Origin: Novosphingobium kaempferiae
Lineage (GTDB): Bacteria; Pseudomonadota; Alphaproteobacteria; Sphingomonadales; Sphingomonadaceae
Reading direction: 5' to 3'
DNA length: 64,000 bases
NCBI RefSeq assembly: GCF_021227995.1
Contig: NZ_CP089301.1
Span: forward strand, 496,001-560,000
A program made the translations under genes and the position numbers. The notes under the pieces are model-generated. The model searched no databases. It was not told the DNA's origin and worked only from the letters and a program-made list of their open reading frames with translations. This document shows, one piece after another, positions 32,904 to 42,072 of this stretch (within the stretch, counting starts at the first letter, position 1; each line of letters starts with the position of its first letter).

Positions 32904-35591
32904 TTAGAACCGGTAGCGTGCCGCCACGCCGTAAGTGCGTGGCTGGTTCGGGTAGCCCGAGATCGAGCCGGGCTGTGCCGGGCTGTCGAAGATCTGCAGG
33001 ATGGTGCGGTCGTCGAGCAGGTTGCGGCCCCAGACCGTCAGTTCCAGCCCGTTCGCCATCGCGTATGTCAGCGAGGCGTTCATGTCGTTGATGTCCTGCT
33101 TGAACTCGCGCGCGGCGGCCAGCGCGGCATCGACGCTGGTGACGTTGCCCGCAGCATCGCGCACGACGAGGCCGGGAAGCCCTTCGACGAGGCGGAACTG
33201 CGATTCGTAGTGGTAGTCGCCGCGCAGGATTACGCGATCACCGTTGCCGCCGACCGGCTGCACGAACTCGGCCGAGAACGTCGCCGACAGCGGCGAGACG
33301 CCCGCCGGGGTCGTACCGGACAAGTCACCGAAGGCGGACAGTTTGAAGGTGTCGTACTTCGGGTCGAGGTAGGTCCACGCCATCGTCAGCGTCAGCTGTT
33401 CGATCGGCTTGGCCGAACCCTCGAACTCGATGCCGAACGCCGATTGCTTGCCCGCGTTCGCGAGGAAGAAGCCCGAGCCGGTGAAGATGTTCGACTGGAA
33501 GTTCCGGATTTCCTGCTTGAACACCGCGACGTTGGCCGAGACGATGCCCCAGTTGCCCTTGAGGCCCGCCTCGTAGACGGTCGAGTTCTCGGCATTGGCG
33601 AAGCGGCTGCCCGAGGTAAGGTTCGTCACCGCCAGCCCCTGCGCCCGCAGCGCGGAAAGGTCGGCCGGAGTCGGGCGACTGTCGCGCGACAGGTTGATCG
33701 AGGCCGCCTTGTAGCCGGTCGCGTAGGCCGCATAGAGGTTCAGCGTCGGCGTCATGTCCCAGGCGATGCGGGCGGTGTAGCTGAAGTCGCCGTCGCTCAC
33801 CTTGCCCGGCTCGACCGCGTTGGGCACGTTCATGAACTGCGGGAAATACTGAAGCGCGCGCAGCGGGTTGAGCGGGTTCGCCGACGGGTTGTTGGCATTG
33901 CCATTCGCGAAGGCGACGAGCTGCTGGTAGACCGGCGCGGTCGCCGGGTTGCTCGCGAAGGCAATCACCTGCGCCGTGTTAGTCGGATTGACGCCGACCG
34001 AGCGCAGCGCCCCACCCAGCAGCAGTTGCTGGCGGAAGGCGGAATAGCGCGGATCGTCGAAGTTGATCGCCGAGAACACGTCGTTCGATGTCGTGCCGGT
34101 GGCGAAGCGCTTCCTGTCATGCGTGTAGTTCAGGCCACCCGTTACGATGAGCCCCGGCGCCACCTCGAGGTCGAGCTGGCCGAATGCGGACCACGCCTCG
34201 TTCTTGAGCTTGTAGGCTTCGGTCAGGCCGGTGCCGGAGCGGAAGAACTGCCCGGTGTACTTGGCCGGATTGCCTTCGTAGGAACCGAAGGCCGTCTCCA
34301 GCGCGGGCACGCTGAGTGCGCCGCCCGACAGGCTCTGCACCAGCAGGTTCGCGTAAGGCCGCGCATCGTCGCCCCAGAAGACTTCGTTGTCCTGGTCGAT
34401 CTTCTCGTTGAAGTAGTACCCGCCGATGAGACCGGTGATGCGATCGCCCACTTCGAAGTTGGCGCGCAGTTCCTGGGTGAAGGTCTTGATCCGCAGGTCC
34501 TGCCAGTTGCGGCCCAGCAGGTCGGCGCTGGAGAAGTCCGAGTCCTGGTTCGTAAGCGCGTTGGTGCGCCGATAGGACGTGATAGACGTCAGCTTGGTGC
34601 CGTTCAGGTCATAGTCGATCTCGCCCGAAACGCCCCAATTCTCGATCTTGTTGGAGGACTGGAAGTTGTAATAGGCGATGTCGTCATACTTCTCGCCGGG
34701 CTGGTTGACCGCCCCGCCAAGCGCGAAAATGGCCGCAGTCGGCGTCGCCTGCCGCAGATTGACGACGGCGCAGCAGTTCTCGTCGATCTTGCCGTAATCG
34801 CCGATCAGCCGCAGTTCGAGGCCGTCGTGGTTGTCGAACAGCAGCTGCCCGCGCGAAAACCAGCGATCGCGCTCGTTGGTGCGCCCGCCCGAGGCGAGAT
34901 CCTTGACGATGCCGTCACGCTTGTTGAGCCCGCCCGCGAGGCTGAACGCGATGGTGTCGCTGAGCGGGCCGGTGACCATGCCCTTGACGACGATGGCGTC
35001 GTAGTTGCCGTAGCTCGCCTCGACATTGCCGCCGAATTCGAACTGCGGCTTCTTCGTGACGATCGAGATCACGCCCGCCGAGGCGTTCTTGCCGAACAGC
35101 GTGGACTGCGGCCCGCGCAGCACCTCGATCCGCTCGACATCGGGGAAATCCGCGATCATCGAGGCCGAGCGGGAGCGGTACACGCCGTCGATGAACAGGC
35201 CGACCGAAGGCTCGATGCCCGCGTTGTTGGCGCCGTTGCCGAAACCGCGAATGTAGAAGTTGGTGTTGGCGCTCGACTGCAACTGGTTCACGCGCAGCGA
35301 CGGCACCAGCGTCTGCAGATCCTTGAGGTCGCGCATCTGCGCGCGCTCCAGCGTCGCCCCGCTCGTCACCGAGACGGCGACGGGCACGTCCTGCAGCGTC
35401 TGTTCGCGCTTGGTGGCGGTGACGATGATGGTGTCGGTATATTCTTCGGCACCGGCCTGCGGAGCCGCGTCCTGCGCCATCGCCGCGGGAGCCCATGCCA
35501 GTCCAACCGCGACCGTAGCCAGCAACGCGACCTTGCGTTCGATGAAGATGCGCGATTCCCGCGCGCCGATGCCCGCCAAAACACCCTTCAT
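32904..35591 (-). CDS. TonB-dependent outer-membrane receptor
   Basis: 895 residues from ATG 35591, where an extended signal peptide starts (MKGVLAGIGARES then ALLATVAVGLAWAPAAMAQ). TonB box DTIIVTATKR, plug domain (DLQTLVPSLRV, NFYIRGFGN, VERIEVLRGPQSTLFGKN, ISIVTKKP) and a 22-strand-type barrel ending in the aromatic YRF. This general type takes up siderophores, B12 or plant/aromatic-derived compounds; the substrate is not visible. No regulator or periplasmic partner is adjacent. The upstream region holds CTCGTCGCAAATTGGTAAGA (35641-35660), a motif seen near other envelope genes here. Confidence 0.95.
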   Translation of the reverse strand: MKGVLAGIGARESRIFIERKVALLATVAVGLAWAPAAMAQDAAPQAGAEEYTDTIIVTATKREQTLQDVPVAVSVTSGATLERAQMRDLKDLQTLVPSLRVNQLQSSANTNFYIRGFGNGANNAGIEPSVGLFIDGVYRSRSASMIADFPDVERIEVLRGPQSTLFGKNASAGVISIVTKKPQFEFGGNVEASYGNYDAIVVKGMVTGPLSDTIAFSLAGGLNKRDGIVKDLASGGRTNERDRWFSRGQLLFDNHDGLELRLIGDYGKIDENCCAVVNLRQATPTAAIFALGGAVNQPGEKYDDIAYYNFQSSNKIENWGVSGEIDYDLNGTKLTSITSYRRTNALTNQDSDFSSADLLGRNWQDLRIKTFTQELRANFEVGDRITGLIGGYYFNEKIDQDNEVFWGDDARPYANLLVQSLSGGALSVPALETAFGSYEGNPAKYTGQFFRSGTGLTEAYKLKNEAWSAFGQLDLEVAPGLIVTGGLNYTHDRKRFATGTTSNDVFSAINFDDPRYSAFRQQLLLGGALRSVGVNPTNTAQVIAFASNPATAPVYQQLVAFANGNANNPSANPLNPLRALQYFPQFMNVPNAVEPGKVSDGDFSYTARIAWDMTPTLNLYAAYATGYKAASINLSRDSRPTPADLSALRAQGLAVTNLTSGSRFANAENSTVYEAGLKGNWGIVSANVAVFKQEIRNFQSNIFTGSGFFLANAGKQSAFGIEFEGSAKPIEQLTLTMAWTYLDPKYDTFKLSAFGDLSGTTPAGVSPLSATFSAEFVQPVGGNGDRVILRGDYHYESQFRLVEGLPGLVVRDAAGNVTSVDAALAAAREFKQDINDMNASLTYAMANGLELTVWGRNLLDDRTILQIFDSPAQPGSISGYPNQPRTYGVAARYRF

Positions 35592-35852
35592 GGTATCCCC
35601 TGTCCCTACTGCACGACTGCCCGCGTCGTGATGCGCGAAGCTCGTCGCAAATTGGTAAGAGCGATCTTCTAGGACTTTAAATCGTTGCGAACAATCAGGA
35701 CACGCACATGCCTGCGGACAATTCGCACCATTGTTGCAGTATCGCCACATCGTACACGACTTGCCGGAATCGCTATGATCGGCTAAGGGCGCGCCAATTT
35801 TGCGGTGCAGCACAGGGCTGCTCGCCCTGCCCCTCTTATCGAGAGTAGAACA

Positions 35853-37685
35853 ATGTCCGCCCCGCTTCCCTTGCGCAATATCGCGATCATTGCGCACGTC
35901 GACCATGGCAAGACCACCCTCGTCGACCAGCTCTTCCGCCAGTCCGGCACGTTCCGTGACAACCAGCGCATCGAAGAGCGCGCGATGGACTCGAACGACC
36001 TCGAAAAGGAGCGCGGCATCACCATTCTGGCGAAGCCGACCTCGATCGAGTGGAACGGCTATCGCATCAACATCGTCGACACGCCCGGCCACGCCGACTT
36101 CGGCGCCGAAGTCGAGCGCATCCTCTCGATGGTCGACGGCGTCGTCCTGCTGGTCGACAGCTCGGAAGGCGCAATGCCGCAGACCAAGTTCGTCACCGGC
36201 AAGGCGCTGGGCCTCGGCCTGAAGCCGATCGTCGTCGTCAACAAGATCGACCGTCCCGACGGCCGCCACGCCGAAGTGCTGGACGAAGTGTTCGACCTCT
36301 TCGTCAGCCTCGACGCCAATGACGAGCAGCTCGATTTCCCGACCCTCTACGCGTCGGGCCGCAACGGCTACGCCAGCTACGATCCGGACGCGCGCGAAGG
36401 CACGCTGACCCCGCTGTTCGAGAAGATCGTCGAGCACGTCCCGGCGCCGAGCCTCGACGAAGAAGCCCCGTTCACCTTCCTCGCCACCCTGCTTGACCGC
36501 GACAACTTCATGGGTCGCGTGCTCACGGGCCGCGTCCAGTCGGGCAAGCTCAAGGTCAATGACCCGATCCGCGCGCTCGACGCCGACGGCAAGGTTATCG
36601 AAGTGGGCCGCGCCACCAAGGTGCTGTCGTTCCGTGGTCTCGACCGCGTTCCCGTGGAAGAAGCCCGTGCCGGTGACATCATCGCGCTCGCCGGTCTGGA
36701 AAAGGCGACCGTCGCCAACACCATCGCCGACCCGCAGGTCACCGTGCCGATCAAGGCGCAGCCGATTGATCCGCCGACCCTGGCGATGCGATTCGCCGTC
36801 AACGACTCGCCGCTCGCGGGCCGTGAAGGCGACAAGGTCACCAGCCGCATGATCCGCGACCGCCTGATGCGGGAAGCGGAAACCAACGTCGCCATCCGCG
36901 TCACCGAATCGGCCGACAAGGACAGCTTCGAAGTCGCCGGTCGCGGCGAACTCCAGCTGGGCGTCGTGATCGAGACGATGCGCCGCGAAGGCTTCGAGCT
37001 CGGCATCAGCCGTCCGCGCGTGCTGTTCGGCACCGACGAGACCGGCGGCCGCACCGAGCCTTACGAAACCGTCGTGATCGACGTGGACGACGAATACTCG
37101 GGCACGGTCGTCGAGAAGATGCAGCGCCGCAAGGCAGAGCTGACCGACATGCGTCCGTCGGGCTCGGGCAAGACCCGCATCACCTTCTCGGCCCCATCGC
37201 GCGGCCTGATCGGCTACCACGGCGAGTTCCTCTCGGACACGCGCGGCACCGGCATCATGAACCGCCTGTTCGAGAAGTACGACAGCCACAAGGGTCCGAT
37301 CGAAGGCCGCCTGAACGGCGTGCTGATCTCGAACGGCACCGGCGAAGCGGTCGGCTACGCGCTGAACAGCCTCGAAGATCGCGGCATCCTGTTCGTGAAG
37401 CCGCAGGAAAAGATCTACGAGGGCATGATCATCGGCGAGAACGCCAAGCCCGACGATCTCGAAGTGAACCCGATGAAGTCGAAGCAGCTGACGAACTTCC
37501 GTTCGACCGGCAAGGATGACGCCATCCGCCTCACCCCGCCCAAGGTCATGACCCTGGAGCAGGCGATCGCCTACATCGACGACGACGAAATGGTCGAAGT
37601 GACCCCGCAGTCGATCCGTCTGCGCAAGGCGATCCTCGATCCGAACGAGCGCAAGAAGGCGAGCCGCAAGAAGGACGCGGCCTGA
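35853..37685 (+). CDS. typA: Translational GTPase TypA/BipA
   Basis: 610 residues, normal length. G1 [14 protein letters not shown] (about 14-20), G2 EKERGITI, G3 [10 protein letters not shown]4 VNKIDRPD, followed by EF-G-like domains III and V and the BipA-specific C-terminal domain ([17 protein letters not shown]). It binds 70S ribosomes and aids large-subunit assembly and stress responses, including cold. ATG 35853; a strong terminator follows at 37754. Confidence 0.98.
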   Translation: MSAPLPLRNIAIIAHVDHGKTTLVDQLFRQSGTFRDNQRIEERAMDSNDLEKERGITILAKPTSIEWNGYRINIVDTPGHADFGAEVERILSMVDGVVLLVDSSEGAMPQTKFVTGKALGLGLKPIVVVNKIDRPDGRHAEVLDEVFDLFVSLDANDEQLDFPTLYASGRNGYASYDPDAREGTLTPLFEKIVEHVPAPSLDEEAPFTFLATLLDRDNFMGRVLTGRVQSGKLKVNDPIRALDADGKVIEVGRATKVLSFRGLDRVPVEEARAGDIIALAGLEKATVANTIADPQVTVPIKAQPIDPPTLAMRFAVNDSPLAGREGDKVTSRMIRDRLMREAETNVAIRVTESADKDSFEVAGRGELQLGVVIETMRREGFELGISRPRVLFGTDETGGRTEPYETVVIDVDDEYSGTVVEKMQRRKAELTDMRPSGSGKTRITFSAPSRGLIGYHGEFLSDTRGTGIMNRLFEKYDSHKGPIEGRLNGVLISNGTGEAVGYALNSLEDRGILFVKPQEKIYEGMIIGENAKPDDLEVNPMKSKQLTNFRSTGKDDAIRLTPPKVMTLEQAIAYIDDDEMVEVTPQSIRLRKAILDPNERKKASRKKDAA

Positions 37686-37753
37686 TCTGCCCTCCCCTTG
37701 CGGTCGGGCTTTCAAGAAAAGCGACTGCGGGGGGATGCATTATCGGTTGAATG

Positions 37754-37795
37754 AAAGGTCGGGGCGCCATCGGGCGCTCCGGCCTTTCTCTGTTT
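37754..37795 (+). terminator. typA terminator
   Basis: 15-bp stem (37754-37768 with 37773-37787) closed by a 4-nt loop, then CTCTGTTTT. Confidence 0.85.
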
Positions 37796-37817
37796 TGAAC
37801 GCAGGGGGCACACTGCG

Positions 37818-38435
37818 ATGACGTCTTCGAATGCACCTTCGCCCACGCCGCACGGCCATGGCGAGGACATATACGCCCTCTTCGTAGGGACGATCCATCT
37901 GGCGGTCGGGCTAGTGCTGCTGCGCGCGGCGGGGCTGGCAACGGGCGGTGTGGCCGGTGTGGCGCTGGTGCTGAGCTACGCGACGGGCTGGCCGGTGGGC
38001 CTGCTCTATGCGCTGATCTCGGCCCCGCTCATGGCCATCACGCTGCGCTCGATGAGTTGGCGCTTCCTGATAAAGACCGGCGTGGTCACGCTCGGCCTGT
38101 TCGCAATGACGGCGCTGGCGCCTCTGGGGATCAGGATCGACTGGGTCAGCGATCCCGTCGCCGCCCTCGTCGGCGGCAGCGTGATCGGGATGGGGGCGCT
38201 GGCGCTTGCCCGCCACGGCGCGGCGACAGGCGGCTCGGGAGCGCTGGTACTGTGGCTATACCGCACCCGCGGGTGGAACGCCGGGCGCACGCAGTTAATG
38301 ATCGACGGCAGCGTGTTGCTGTTCGCGGCCTCGCGGCTCGATGCGGCACGCATGGGCTGGTCGCTGCTCGGCGTCGCGGCCACTGCAGGCATCTTGTGGG
38401 CCTGGCACCGGCCCGGACGCTACACCGGCTACTGA
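37818..38435 (+). CDS. YitT-family membrane protein
   Basis: 205 residues with five or six membrane helices and a soluble start. ATGGVAGVALVLSYATGWPVGLLYALISAPL is split across helices; the A-G-G-V-x-G-x-A-L-x-L and ATGGSGALVLWLYRTRGW repeats are typical of YitT/DUF161, which are duplicated halves. Function unknown. Separated from typA by the terminator. Confidence 0.78.
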   Translation: MTSSNAPSPTPHGHGEDIYALFVGTIHLAVGLVLLRAAGLATGGVAGVALVLSYATGWPVGLLYALISAPLMAITLRSMSWRFLIKTGVVTLGLFAMTALAPLGIRIDWVSDPVAALVGGSVIGMGALALARHGAATGGSGALVLWLYRTRGWNAGRTQLMIDGSVLLFAASRLDAARMGWSLLGVAATAGILWAWHRPGRYTGY

Positions 38436-38443
38436 ACGAGAAA

Positions 38444-38467
38444 GCCCGGCCGCATCCGCGACCGGGC
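38444..38467. terminator. Bidirectional terminator
   Basis: GCCCGG (38444-38449) pairs with CCGGGC (38462-38467); AAAG precedes it, giving CTTTCTC on the minus strand. Lies between the YitT-like gene and the porin. Confidence 0.7.
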
Positions 38468-38496
38468 CTCCCCCTGTCATCCGTTTCCGGTGGCGA

Positions 38497-39348
38497 TCAG
38501 AACGCTGCGGAGAGCGAGAACACCACGGTCGATCCGGCGATCGACGAACCGTTCTTGGTCGAGGCGAAGTTCGGCGTCAGGTAGGCCGATTCCGACTTCG
38601 AGATGTCGGTGTCGACATAGGCAACGCCCAGCACCACCGGACCGACGGCGAGATCCGCGCCGAGCATCCAGTCGACGTAGCTGCCGGTCGGCGCGACGCT
38701 GGTGCCGTTCGGGCCAAGGCCCGAGTTACCGTCGGAGTAGCCGAGGTGCGCCTTGAGCGTCAGCGGGGTGTTCGGGATGCCCGCGCTGGCGTCGGTCCAC
38801 AGGTAGAAGTTGTGCGACTTCGCGCCGGGAGCGTCAGGGGTGCCCTCGGCATAGGAATCGGCGTCCAGATACCAGCGGCCGAGCGCTTCCTGCTTGGGCG
38901 CGTAGGCCGCGCCGACGAGCAGGCTGGCCGGGCCGACGGTGCCCGAAACCTTGACGTAGGGTTCAGCGAAGTCCGTCTCCGAAGCGCCGCCCGGATACAT
39001 GTACCAGGTCACGCCGACATCCACCTTGAGGCCGGGGGTGACTTCGGTCGCGAAGCCGCCGTAGATGTCGAGTTCGGTGTTCGAGCCACCGAAGGTGCCC
39101 CAGCCAGAGAGGTTCGAGCCCCAGGTGCCGACGTAGAGGCCGCTTGCGTGGCTCACCGAGACGCCGCCCTGCACCGCGAGTTCCTTGTCGGACTGCGAGA
39201 CGCCGCGGAAACGGTAGTCGGTGACGAGTGCAACGCTGCCTGCGACAGTGAATTCGCTAGGGGCTTCCTCCTGCGCCATCGCGGGAGTCGCCGTCGCGAG
39301 AAACGCACCGGCGAGGCCGGCGACGCCGGCAAAGAGACGAAACTTCAT
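38497..39348 (-). CDS. TorF-family (gcw_chp) putative porin
   Basis: 283 residues. Signal peptide (MKFRLFAGVAGLAGAFLATA then TPAMAQ). The first strand after it, FTVAGSVALVTDYRFRGVSQSDKE, is the hallmark of the TIGR02001/gcw_chp family, which are outer-membrane barrels abundant in proteobacteria. Alternating strands to the C-terminal aromatic (SLSAAF) fit a barrel. Substrate unknown. Upstream 345 nt are AT-richer, likely holding its promoter. Confidence 0.88.
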   Translation of the reverse strand: MKFRLFAGVAGLAGAFLATATPAMAQEEAPSEFTVAGSVALVTDYRFRGVSQSDKELAVQGGVSVSHASGLYVGTWGSNLSGWGTFGGSNTELDIYGGFATEVTPGLKVDVGVTWYMYPGGASETDFAEPYVKVSGTVGPASLLVGAAYAPKQEALGRWYLDADSYAEGTPDAPGAKSHNFYLWTDASAGIPNTPLTLKAHLGYSDGNSGLGPNGTSVAPTGSYVDWMLGADLAVGPVVLGVAYVDTDISKSESAYLTPNFASTKNGSSIAGSTVVFSLSAAF

Positions 39349-39693
39349 AGTCGGAACACCCTCATGTTACTGTTGTAGCATGTTCCGTCCTGCGGCCTGC
39401 GCGCCGGGCTATCGCTGCTTGGCGAGCCCGTTTCACGCCGGCACGTCAATGGATATGGCGTGAAGCTGTCCCTAATATTTCCTGAGTGTAACGAACTATT
39501 GCTTAATTCTGCAACGCAACATGTGTGCTCGCAGTGCAACACAAACTACGTCGCGGCGATACTTGCCAGCCTGAAGTCGTGCGATCTTCGCCCTGCGAAG
39601 AAAAGAAAGCCGGGCGGAAACGCTTAGCGCTCCGCCCGGAAGGTTAGAGGGCCGGGTGTGAGGGTTCCCGACCCGCCAGGTGTAAGGTCGGCG
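39349..39693. other. Intergenic region: porin promoter side and SulP terminator
   Basis: 345 nt without a gene. The part next to the porin (39460-39560) is AT-rich with repeated TTGC motifs on the minus strand, compatible with a regulated promoter. The part near 39610 holds the SulP terminator. No other feature seen. Confidence 0.5.
39606..39640 (-). terminator. Terminator of the SulP-carbonic anhydrase operon
   Basis: CCGGGCGGA (39610-39618) pairs with TCCGCCCGG (39631-39639); on the minus strand CTTTCTTTTC follows. Confidence 0.8.
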
Positions 39694-41247
39694 TCAGCTT
39701 GCCAGGGGCAGCGGACGCAGGATCGCGGCAGGTCCGGTCACCCGGTCGCGCTGGCCGCCCTGACGGCGACGGCTGATCCATTCGGACAGCGTCTCCGCAG
39801 TGGTGTGGTCCATCGCCTTGACGTGGCCGAGGTCGAGGTGGACCGGGCGGTCCGCCGGCTGCTTCTCCAGCACAGCGTTGAGGCGCGTGAGACCCACGAA
39901 AGTGGCCGCGCCGTTCAGTTCCACGCGGGTCGCCTCGCCCTCGTCATGCTCCGCGACCTTGAGGCGCAGGTGACGGACGTGGGGCAGCAGTTCGACCACG
40001 GAGAGCGCAAGGCCGACGAGAACGCCGGTCAGCAGGTCGGTGGTCACGACGAGCGCGAAAGTCACCGCCCAGATCGCCGCAGGCAGCGGACCGTGCGCCT
40101 TGAACAGGTGACGGACGTGCTTGAGGCTGACGAGCTTCCATCCGGTCACGACCAGAACGCCACCTAGAGCAGCCATAGGCACCTCACGCAGCAACCAGGG
40201 CAGCAGTGCGACGAATGCGAGGATCCACACACCGTGCAGCATGGTGGACGCACGCGTCTTCGCGCCCGCCTGCACATTGGCGGACGAGCGAACGATCACG
40301 CCGGTCATCGGCAACGCGCCGAAGATGCCACACAGGAAGTTGCCGATGCCTTGCGCGCGCAGTTCCTTATCATAGTGCGTGCGCACGCCGTCGTGCATGC
40401 GATCGACCGCGGCGGCCGAGAGCAGCGTTTCGGCGCTGGCGATGAAGGCGATGGCGATGGCGGCGACGATCAGTGCCGGGTTGCCGAGCGGGGCGAACCA
40501 CTCCGCGCTGGTGGGCAGCGTGAAGGCGGCCGCGATCGACACGGGCACTTCGATGCGGGCGACGTCGAGGCCCATGCCCCAGGCGACCAGCGTGGCCGAG
40601 ACCACGCCGAGCAGCGCGCCGGGAACGAGACCCATCGACTTGGGCCGCATCTTCTCCCAGGCGAGCATGACGGTGATCGTCAGCACGCCGATCAGCAGCG
40701 CCATCTCGGTCGCCGCAGCGTTCGAGAAGTCGAGGCCGAAGACCCGCGCAGGCATCGCTGCGAGGTTCTGGAGACCGCTCGACAGCGGCTTGGCGTCGAA
40801 CAGGATGTGGAACTGGCCGATGACGATCAGCGCACCGATGCCCGCGAGCATGCCGTGGACGACCGCCGGGCTGATCGCGCGGAACAGGCCGCCGAGCTTA
40901 AGGGCACCGGCGATGAGCTGGAGCACACCCGCCAGCAGCAGAACCGGGCCAAGCGCCTCGAGCCCGTTCTCGCGAACGAACTCGAAGACGATGACCGCAA
41001 GGCCCGCAGCCGGGCCGCTGACCTGCAGGGGCGAACCCGCCAGCGCACCGACGACGATGCCGCCGATGATGCCGGTGACGAGCCCCTTTTCAGGCGGCAC
41101 GCCCGAAGCGATGGCGATCCCCATGCACAACGGCATGGCGACGAGGAACACGACGATCGACGCCGTGAAGTCCCGGCCGAAGCTCGGCCCGAACAGGGAG
41201 AAGAGGCCTGAGCGGCCGTCTCCCGTGCTGGAGGGTGCGGTGCTCAT
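39694..41247 (-). CDS. SulP-family anion (likely bicarbonate) transporter
   Basis: 517 residues, about 12-14 membrane helices plus a C-terminal STAS domain (around 420-500: RVELNGAATFVGLTRLNAVL, then LDLGHVKAMDHTTAETL). SulP motifs: VFLVAMPLCMGIAIASGVPP, SPLQVSGPAAGLAVIV and ASAETLLSAAAVDRM. It overlaps the carbonic anhydrase gene by 4 nt (ATGA). Known SulP proteins adjacent to carbonic anhydrases (BicA-like) carry bicarbonate, so bicarbonate rather than sulfate is the better guess. Confidence 0.9.
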   Translation of the reverse strand: MSTAPSSTGDGRSGLFSLFGPSFGRDFTASIVVFLVAMPLCMGIAIASGVPPEKGLVTGIIGGIVVGALAGSPLQVSGPAAGLAVIVFEFVRENGLEALGPVLLLAGVLQLIAGALKLGGLFRAISPAVVHGMLAGIGALIVIGQFHILFDAKPLSSGLQNLAAMPARVFGLDFSNAAATEMALLIGVLTITVMLAWEKMRPKSMGLVPGALLGVVSATLVAWGMGLDVARIEVPVSIAAAFTLPTSAEWFAPLGNPALIVAAIAIAFIASAETLLSAAAVDRMHDGVRTHYDKELRAQGIGNFLCGIFGALPMTGVIVRSSANVQAGAKTRASTMLHGVWILAFVALLPWLLREVPMAALGGVLVVTGWKLVSLKHVRHLFKAHGPLPAAIWAVTFALVVTTDLLTGVLVGLALSVVELLPHVRHLRLKVAEHDEGEATRVELNGAATFVGLTRLNAVLEKQPADRPVHLDLGHVKAMDHTTAETLSEWISRRRQGGQRDRVTGPAAILRPLPLAS

Positions 41248-41933
41248 TCCGCTGCTTCCGCGTATTCGGTAGCGAAGCGGGTGCGGGCGGCGAGCGCGAC
41301 GGGCAGGTCGCGGTCTTCGCGCAGCGGCACGAACTCACCGGTGTCGCCGTTGAGGCCGAGCACCTGACCGGCGTGGATGTCGACCATCCAGCCGTGCAGC
41401 GTCATTTCGCCCTTGGCGATCGCGGCGGCGACCGAGGGGTGCGTGCGCAGGTGGCTGATCTGGGCGATGATGTTCTCGAGCGTGACGGCGCGGACGCGCT
41501 CCTTGCCTGTCAGGTCGGAATGGCAGCTGCTGACGATGTTCTCGGCAGCGGCGCCGTGCTTGAGCCAGGCGGCGACGTTCGGCATCGCTTCGAGGCCGGT
41601 GGGGTCGGCCAGCGCCTTCATCGCGCCGCAGTCCGAGTGGCCGCACACGATGATGTCGCGCACGCCGAGCGCCATCACGGCGTATTCCACGGTCGAGGTG
41701 ACGCCGCCGTTCTGGGTGGCGTAGGGCGGAACGATGTTGCCGGCGTTGCGGCAGACGAAGAGGTCGCCGGGTTCGGCCTGCATGATCTGCTCGGGCACGA
41801 TGCGCGAGTCGGCGCAGGAGATCATCAGTGCCTTGGGGGACTGGCCATGCGTGGTGAGCTTGCCGAAAAGCTCGCTGCTGGCGGGGAAGAGGGTCTTCTC
41901 GAAGTTGAAGACGCGACCGATGAGCTCGTTCAC
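41244..41933 (-). CDS. Beta-carbonic anhydrase
   Basis: 229 residues from GTG 41933, chosen because AAAGGTG lies 7-9 nt upstream; the ORF is open to 41975. Zinc ligands of the beta class: SCADSRIVP (Cys, Asp) and CGHSDCGAM (His, Cys). It interconverts CO2 and bicarbonate and is translationally coupled to the SulP transporter downstream in the transcript. The adjacent pair suggests a transport/hydration unit. Confidence 0.95.
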   Translation of the reverse strand: MNELIGRVFNFEKTLFPASSELFGKLTTHGQSPKALMISCADSRIVPEQIMQAEPGDLFVCRNAGNIVPPYATQNGGVTSTVEYAVMALGVRDIIVCGHSDCGAMKALADPTGLEAMPNVAAWLKHGAAAENIVSSCHSDLTGKERVRAVTLENIIAQISHLRTHPSVAAAIAKGEMTLHGWMVDIHAGQVLGLNGDTGEFVPLREDRDLPVALAARTRFATEYAEAAE

Positions 41934-42072
41934 TTTGAACACCTTTCTATTATCCACTGCCGTCGGCGCACGCACCTCGGCTCAGTGGGAAAAATTAGGT
42001 GTCGTGATTTTCGCCCTTCGTGCCCAAACGTTACGAAAGTTTGCTGCGATGCAGCGTGGATCGCTTCACGAT

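Noticed and set aside
32259..35672. Plus-strand 1137-residue frame opposite the DUF805 gene and the TonB receptor
   Set aside because: It crosses two genes and a terminator on the other strand; no motif.
32904..37715. A single 1603-residue minus-strand frame covering the TonB receptor and the complement of typA
   Set aside because: The N-terminal half is antisense to typA. The receptor has its own start and signal peptide at 35591; the long frame only reflects high-GC codon bias.
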